Assembly (NCBI RefSeq): GCF_000613885.1
Contig: NZ_BAJV01000020.1
Location: 1 to 37,828 of the forward strand
Source of the DNA: Asaia prunellae JCM 25354
Lineage (GTDB): Bacteria; Pseudomonadota; Alphaproteobacteria; Acetobacterales; Acetobacteraceae
DNA length: 37,828 bases
Direction of reading: 5' to 3'
Part shown: piece by piece, positions 36,822-37,828 of the stretch
How positions within the stretch are numbered: position 1 is the first letter of the stretch
Layout: each line of letters opens with the position of its first letter
Notes under the pieces: model-generated
What the model was told of the DNA's origin: nothing
Seen by the model: the letters and a program-made list of their open reading frames with translations, nothing else
Database searches by the model: none
Program-made: the position numbers and the translations under genes

Positions 36822-37720
36822 TCCTTGCCCGGTATGCCGCCGAACTGTCCCGCCCAACAACACGGGCGGTCAGTGTTTCTGAAATCCTGTCTCTCTATCT
36901 GAATGACCGACGCGAAGCCCTCAAGCCGGGGGCCGAGCGTCTGAGCTGGGCACACAAGCCAGTAGCGGCTTGGTTTGGAGAGAAGCCGCCCGAGGCTGTG
37001 ACCGATCGGGAATGTCGCGCATACGCTCAGAAACGAATGGAAACAGGCATAGCGCCAAGCACGGCAAGAACAGAGATGCAGGCGCTTCGTGCTGCGTTGA
37101 GATGGGCGGCGGCTCAGAAGATCATCACAGAATGTCCGAATGTGCCTTTGCCATCGCGTAGCCCGCCTAAAGAGCGCTGGCTGACGAGAGATGAAGCCCA
37201 TGCCCTCATTGGCGGTTGCGAGGCGTTCCATATCCGCCTGTTTGTGATCCTGGCTCTTGGTACCGGAGCGCGTGTTTCAGCATTGCTGGAACTACCATGG
37301 TCTCGTGTCGATATGGAACGGCGAATCATCGACCTTCGTGACCCGGGCAAAGCACGGACGGCAAAAGGACGTGCCCGGGTGCCAATCAATGACGGGCTAC
37401 TGGCGACCTTGCAGGAAGCGCATGCAGTCAGGGAAACCGGTTGGGTGATCGAATGGGCGGGCGATCGTGTCGCATCCGTGAAGCGAGGATTCAGAGCTGC
37501 GACCATTCGGGCCGGTCTGGAAGGGGTTACACCTCACACCTTGCGACACACGGCAGCGACATGGATGGCACAGGCTGGCGTTCCTCTATGGGAGATCGCC
37601 GGGTTTCTTGGGCATTCGAACACGGCCATGGTCGAAGAAACATACGCCCATCATTCGCCGGGTCATCTCAAAGGCGCATCAAGTTCTGGATATGACCCTA
37701 GTGCAACAGTTCCCGGTTGA
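36704..37720 (+). CDS. int: Tyrosine integrase
   Basis: 338 aa. Arm/core-binding region in the first ~150 residues (with ILSLYLNDRR and SPSTARTEM-like helices), catalytic domain thereafter: Arg190 (GTGARVSALLEL), His278-x2-Arg281 (PHTLRHTAATWM), His304 (FLGHSN) and nucleophile Tyr314 (EETYAHH). It is intact. It recombines the phage with the tRNA-Pro site at the left end of the window. Reading direction is towards the right boundary. Confidence 0.93.
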   Translation: MSEAGKPRLCRVSGRDTWHIYHQRKRISTGCTDRASAELILARYAAELSRPTTRAVSVSEILSLYLNDRREALKPGAERLSWAHKPVAAWFGEKPPEAVTDRECRAYAQKRMETGIAPSTARTEMQALRAALRWAAAQKIITECPNVPLPSRSPPKERWLTRDEAHALIGGCEAFHIRLFVILALGTGARVSALLELPWSRVDMERRIIDLRDPGKARTAKGRARVPINDGLLATLQEAHAVRETGWVIEWAGDRVASVKRGFRAATIRAGLEGVTPHTLRHTAATWMAQAGVPLWEIAGFLGHSNTAMVEETYAHHSPGHLKGASSSGYDPSATVPG

Positions 37721-37828
37721 GCGCGTGAACACAGGCAATCGTAAAAGCCAGTAAACACGTGACGAAATCTGTGCCTAAGCTTGTGGGCAAAACGAGCTAA
37801 ATGATTGAAGATAAACAACGGGGTTCAG
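37721..37828. other. Right end, non-coding
   Basis: 108 bases after the integrase with no gene and no copy of the tRNA-Pro segment. If the prophage ends here, the right attachment site starts just outside the window. Nothing else is recognisable. Confidence 0.5.

Noticed and set aside
37760-37800. Terminator after the integrase
   Set aside because: Only a weak stem (TGCC/GGCA) without a T-run is present.
1-37828. CRISPR array, insertion sequence, retron or diversity-generating element
   Set aside because: No regularly spaced repeats, transposase or reverse transcriptase motif was seen on either strand.

Overview
The window reads as one almost complete temperate podovirus prophage of the P22 type in an alphaproteobacterium. 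An acetic acid bacterium is my best guess, from overall protein flavour, moderately high GC and the GapR/DUF2312 and DUF5681 families; this is inference. It starts inside the 3' half of a tRNA-Pro(CGG) gene (1-47), the likely attachment core, and ends about 100 bases after a tyrosine integrase (36704-37720). The length (37.8 kb) fits a P22-size genome.

Layout. (i) 120-2851, minus strand: lysis and host-interface genes (RyR-domain protein, lipoprotein, holin-like protein, GH24 lysozyme, membrane-anchored coiled coil, tail-fibre-like protein with a signal peptide). (ii) 2936-4441: an immI-like switch, with a KilA-N antirepressor operon (minus) facing a ribbon-helix-helix repressor (plus). An 18-bp dyad lies over both -10 boxes. 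(iii) 5183-21250, minus strand: virion genes in P22 order when read right to left: TerS, TerL, portal, scaffold, coat, small protein, gp4, beta-helix protein, gp10, three small proteins, ejection proteins gp7, gp20 and gp16. Most join by ATGA or TGATG overlaps, so they form one late operon. (iv) 21445-30546, minus strand: small membrane proteins, DnaB helicase, a replication protein with an HNH domain, a PD-(D/E)XK nuclease, GapR, a C5 cytosine methyltransferase, HNH, SSB and Cro. (v) 30547-31018: a cI/cro region with four copies of a 15-bp operator. (vi) 31046-36821, plus strand: early genes, including a RecE-like exonuclease next to a putative annealing protein. (vii) The integrase.

Points to carry away. 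The methyltransferase locus (26461-27617) is open in two frames over its whole length, and both frames look like real proteins. The immunity layout is bipartite, as in P22. At least nine genes carry one missing base that breaks an otherwise convincing reading frame. All nine are net -1, at short runs of one base, and no insertions or nonsense changes were noticed. That pattern looks more like unpolished sequence than programmed frameshifting, but prophage decay is possible. For frameshifted genes I give the pieces as they read and describe the joined protein in the text.
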